Shown here one piece after another: positions 5,734-7,537 of a stretch of 7,537 nt of DNA. A model generated the notes under the pieces. The model saw only the letters and a program-made list of their open reading frames with translations. It did no database searches and had not been told where the DNA came from. Position 1 is the first letter of the stretch, and each line of letters opens with the position of its first letter. The stretch comes from Rhodospirillales bacterium (lineage in GTDB: Bacteria; Pseudomonadota; Alphaproteobacteria; Acetobacterales; Acetobacteraceae), in NCBI GenBank assembly GCA_028866445.1, contig JAGWIE010000056.1:1-7537 (forward strand). Reading direction: 5' to 3'. A program made the translations under genes and the position numbers.

Positions 5734-7104
5734 CTAAAACGCTGCCTCTTCAAAAATCCGGGTCACGTCGCCGCTCCACTCACCATGGTAGCGGGCCAGC
5801 CAATGTTCGGCCTGGGTTGGCGCACCGGCGGCAATTTCCCATAGTGGCACCAAGTAGAGCGTTTCGTCCTGTCCTTCCTGGTTCAGGCGGGCGCGGGCCT
5901 TCAGCCCGCTGGCGGCAATAGCGACAACCTCCCTGGCAAAGTCGCGCAGCGTGCCTGCGCCGAATTTCGTGTTGATGCCGGTGGCGGGCACGGCGGCGCG
6001 CAAAGCCAGAATCTCCGCATGTGTTAACCCCTTCACCAGCGCCTGGGCTGCGGAAAGAGCCGCCGGGTCGTAGAATATCCCAGTCCAGAGAGCGGATTGC
6101 GCCAGCATCATTGCCCTGCTGCCGGAATCAGCCCCGCGGGTTTCGATATATTTCTTTAAGCGCACATCCGGAAAAGCGGTGGTGGAATGGTCCGCGAAAT
6201 CGCCGATGGTGGCGCGCTCGCCCGGCAGCGCCTCCAGCCTGCCCGCCATAAAATCCCGGAAGGAGGCACCCGCCACGTCGTGATACATGCCATCCCGGTA
6301 GACAAAATACATCGGCACATCGAGCAGCCAGTTGGCATAGGCTTCGAAACCAAAACCATCCTCGAAGATCATCGCGGGAATGCCGGAGCGGGCATTATCC
6401 GTATCGCCCCACACATAAGCACGGTTGGAAAGCAGGCCGTTCGGCTTGCCTTCATAAAAAGGCGAGTTGGCGAAAAGCGCCGTGGCCAGAGGCTGCAGCG
6501 CGCTGCCCACCCGCATCTTCGCCACCATGTCCGCCTCGGAGGTGAAGTCCAAATTCACCTGCACGGTGCAGGTGCGCAGCATCATGTCCAGCCCGCGCGT
6601 GCCGACCTTGGGCATATAGGCGCGCATGATTTTGTAGCGGCCCTTTGGCATCCAATGAAAATCCGCGCGGCTGGCGGTGGGATGAAAGCCCAGCGGCGCA
6701 AAGCCGAGGCCGAGGCCGGGCGCGACATCGTGCAGCCGGGCGATATGCGCATCCAACTCCGCCGCGGTTGCGTGCAAGTTCGCCAATGTGGCACCGGAAA
6801 GCTCGAACTGCCCACCAGGCTCCAGCGAGAGCGAGGCACCACCCTTGCCCTTCAGCCCGATGATATTGCCATTGTCGAGAATCCCCTCCCAGCCATCCCG
6901 CGCCTGGGTGGCGCGCAGCAACGCGCCAATGCCGCCAGGCCCTTCATAAGCGGGTGGAGCAAAGCCATCACGGCGGAAGCCGAAGGCTTCGTGTTCGGTG
7001 CCGATGGTGTAATCCGCCGGTGGTTTGCAGCCGGATTCCAGATAGGCCGCCAGATCTGAAACGCTGGTTATCTCGCGCGTGTCGGCGTCGCCGGGGTTAG
7101 ACAA
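5734..7104 (-). CDS. gshA: Glutamate-cysteine ligase, plant/proteobacterial type
   Basis: A 456-residue glutamate-cysteine ligase of the GCS2 family, in the class shared by alphaproteobacteria and plants. It joins glutamate and cysteine using ATP, the first step of glutathione synthesis in the cytoplasm. Motifs: IGTEHEAFGF at 34-43 with Mg/substrate glutamates; SLEPGGQFELSG at 93-104; MLRTCTVQVNLDF at 175-187; SNRAYVWGDTDNARSG at 226-241; and DVRLKKYIETRGAD at 313-326. Length fits bacterial members, with no plant transit peptide. Only two cysteines are present (C26 and C179), so plant-style control through two disulfide pairs is not possible. The start codon is TTG at 7104, with AAGGA 9 bases upstream. 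The next Met in frame is far inside the domain (about residue 140), so a nonstandard start is needed. The gene follows rsmE after 22 bases on the same strand, likely as one operon, and ends before the shared terminator at 5652-5677. Confidence 0.95.
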   Translation of the reverse strand: MSNPGDADTREITSVSDLAAYLESGCKPPADYTIGTEHEAFGFRRDGFAPPAYEGPGGIGALLRATQARDGWEGILDNGNIIGLKGKGGASLSLEPGGQFELSGATLANLHATAAELDAHIARLHDVAPGLGLGFAPLGFHPTASRADFHWMPKGRYKIMRAYMPKVGTRGLDMMLRTCTVQVNLDFTSEADMVAKMRVGSALQPLATALFANSPFYEGKPNGLLSNRAYVWGDTDNARSGIPAMIFEDGFGFEAYANWLLDVPMYFVYRDGMYHDVAGASFRDFMAGRLEALPGERATIGDFADHSTTAFPDVRLKKYIETRGADSGSRAMMLAQSALWTGIFYDPAALSAAQALVKGLTHAEILALRAAVPATGINTKFGAGTLRDFAREVVAIAASGLKARARLNQEGQDETLYLVPLWEIAAGAPTQAEHWLARYHGEWSGDVTRIFEEAAF

Positions 7105-7126
7105 AGTTTTCGTTCCTTCAAAATCT

Positions 7127-7537
7127 CTAAGGCTGCGCCGCCAGAAGCAGCGCCAACCCGGCTATGGCGGCGGTCTCGGCCCGCAGGATGCGGCGCCCCA
7201 ATGACACGCGTGTAATGATGGGTATGCGAGCGATAGCTTCAAGCTCTTGATCGGTAAAGCCGCCCTCCGGACCGATCATTAATGCGCTGGGTCCAGTGGC
7301 GGGGCCGAGCAGATTGGAGGTCCGGCGTTCATCCGCCACGAATAAGGCCCGCTCAGGCCAGGCGGCCAACAGTTTCATCACCGGCACAGGTTCGCGGATT
7401 TCCGGCACGTGCAGGCGCTCGCATTGCTCCGCCGCTTCAATGGCGATGGCGCGCAAACGCTCAAGATTCACATGGTCGGCATTGGTGCGGGCGGTGATGA
7501 TGGGCTGGATGACGGAAACGCCCAGCTCCGTCGCTTT
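7127..7537 (-). CDS. rsmE: 16S rRNA (uracil1498-N3)-methyltransferase RsmE, N-terminus cut by window edge
   Basis: The last 136 residues of RsmE, a SPOUT-fold methyltransferase that uses S-adenosylmethionine to methylate U1498 of 16S rRNA in the 30S subunit. The reading frame is open to the right edge and begins there with KATELGVSVIQPI, the typical RsmE segment, so the GTG at 7471 is not the real start. Further motifs: NLERLRAIAIEAAEQCERLHVPEI (the usual RsmE reading is EQCGR); the SAM-binding loop LMIGPEGGFTDQE; and the C-terminal knot VSLGRRILRAETAAIAGLALL. Roughly 100-110 N-terminal residues, including the PUA-like domain, lie outside the window. gshA follows after 22 bases. The rsmE-gshA order is common in alphaproteobacteria, from memory. 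Confidence 0.95.
   Translation of the reverse strand, partial: KATELGVSVIQPIITARTNADHVNLERLRAIAIEAAEQCERLHVPEIREPVPVMKLLAAWPERALFVADERRTSNLLGPATGPSALMIGPEGGFTDQELEAIARIPIITRVSLGRRILRAETAAIAGLALLLAAQP

Noticed and set aside
6187..7059. Plus-strand frame of 290 codons over gshA
   Set aside because: Antisense to a full-length gshA with all family motifs; the product looks like reverse-strand GC-rich noise.

Overview
The window looks like ordinary core chromosome from a GC-rich alphaproteobacterium, most likely an Acetobacteraceae-type acidophile or relative. This placement is inference. It rests on a GapR (DUF2312) homologue, a DUF1244 protein, a plant/proteobacterial-type glutamate-cysteine ligase behind rsmE, and an ABC1 kinase of the K-x-A-Q subgroup next to oligoendopeptidase F. 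No mobile element, CRISPR array, tRNA or rRNA was seen.

Layout, left to right. Positions 1-2443 (minus strand) carry pepF (oligoendopeptidase F), followed with tight coupling by an ABC1/AarF-family atypical kinase that runs off the left edge. Positions 2444-2579 hold the pepF leader, a probable pepF promoter and a hairpin directly after gapR. Positions 2580-3196 (minus) hold a DUF1244 gene followed by gapR, a nucleoid-associated protein gene with its own likely promoter. About 270 bases of divergent intergenic DNA separate this pair from pyk (plus, 3471-4892), which encodes pyruvate kinase and ends in an intrinsic terminator. A lower-GC stretch then leads to a gene for an unrecognised lipoprotein (plus, 5053-5637). 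A bidirectional terminator at 5652-5677 separates it from the convergent minus-strand pair rsmE (cut by the right edge) and gshA.

Functionally the genes cover glycolysis (pyk), glutathione synthesis (gshA), 16S rRNA modification (rsmE), peptide turnover (pepF), chromosome organisation (gapR), a probable lipid or quinone-linked kinase, and two proteins of unknown function (DUF1244 and the lipoprotein). I see no sign of a new multi-gene system. The points most worth a second look are a doubled ATGA junction between pepF and the kinase, a G-quadruplex motif across the gapR promoter, a residue pattern predicting a K+-independent pyruvate kinase, and the uncharacterised lipoprotein.
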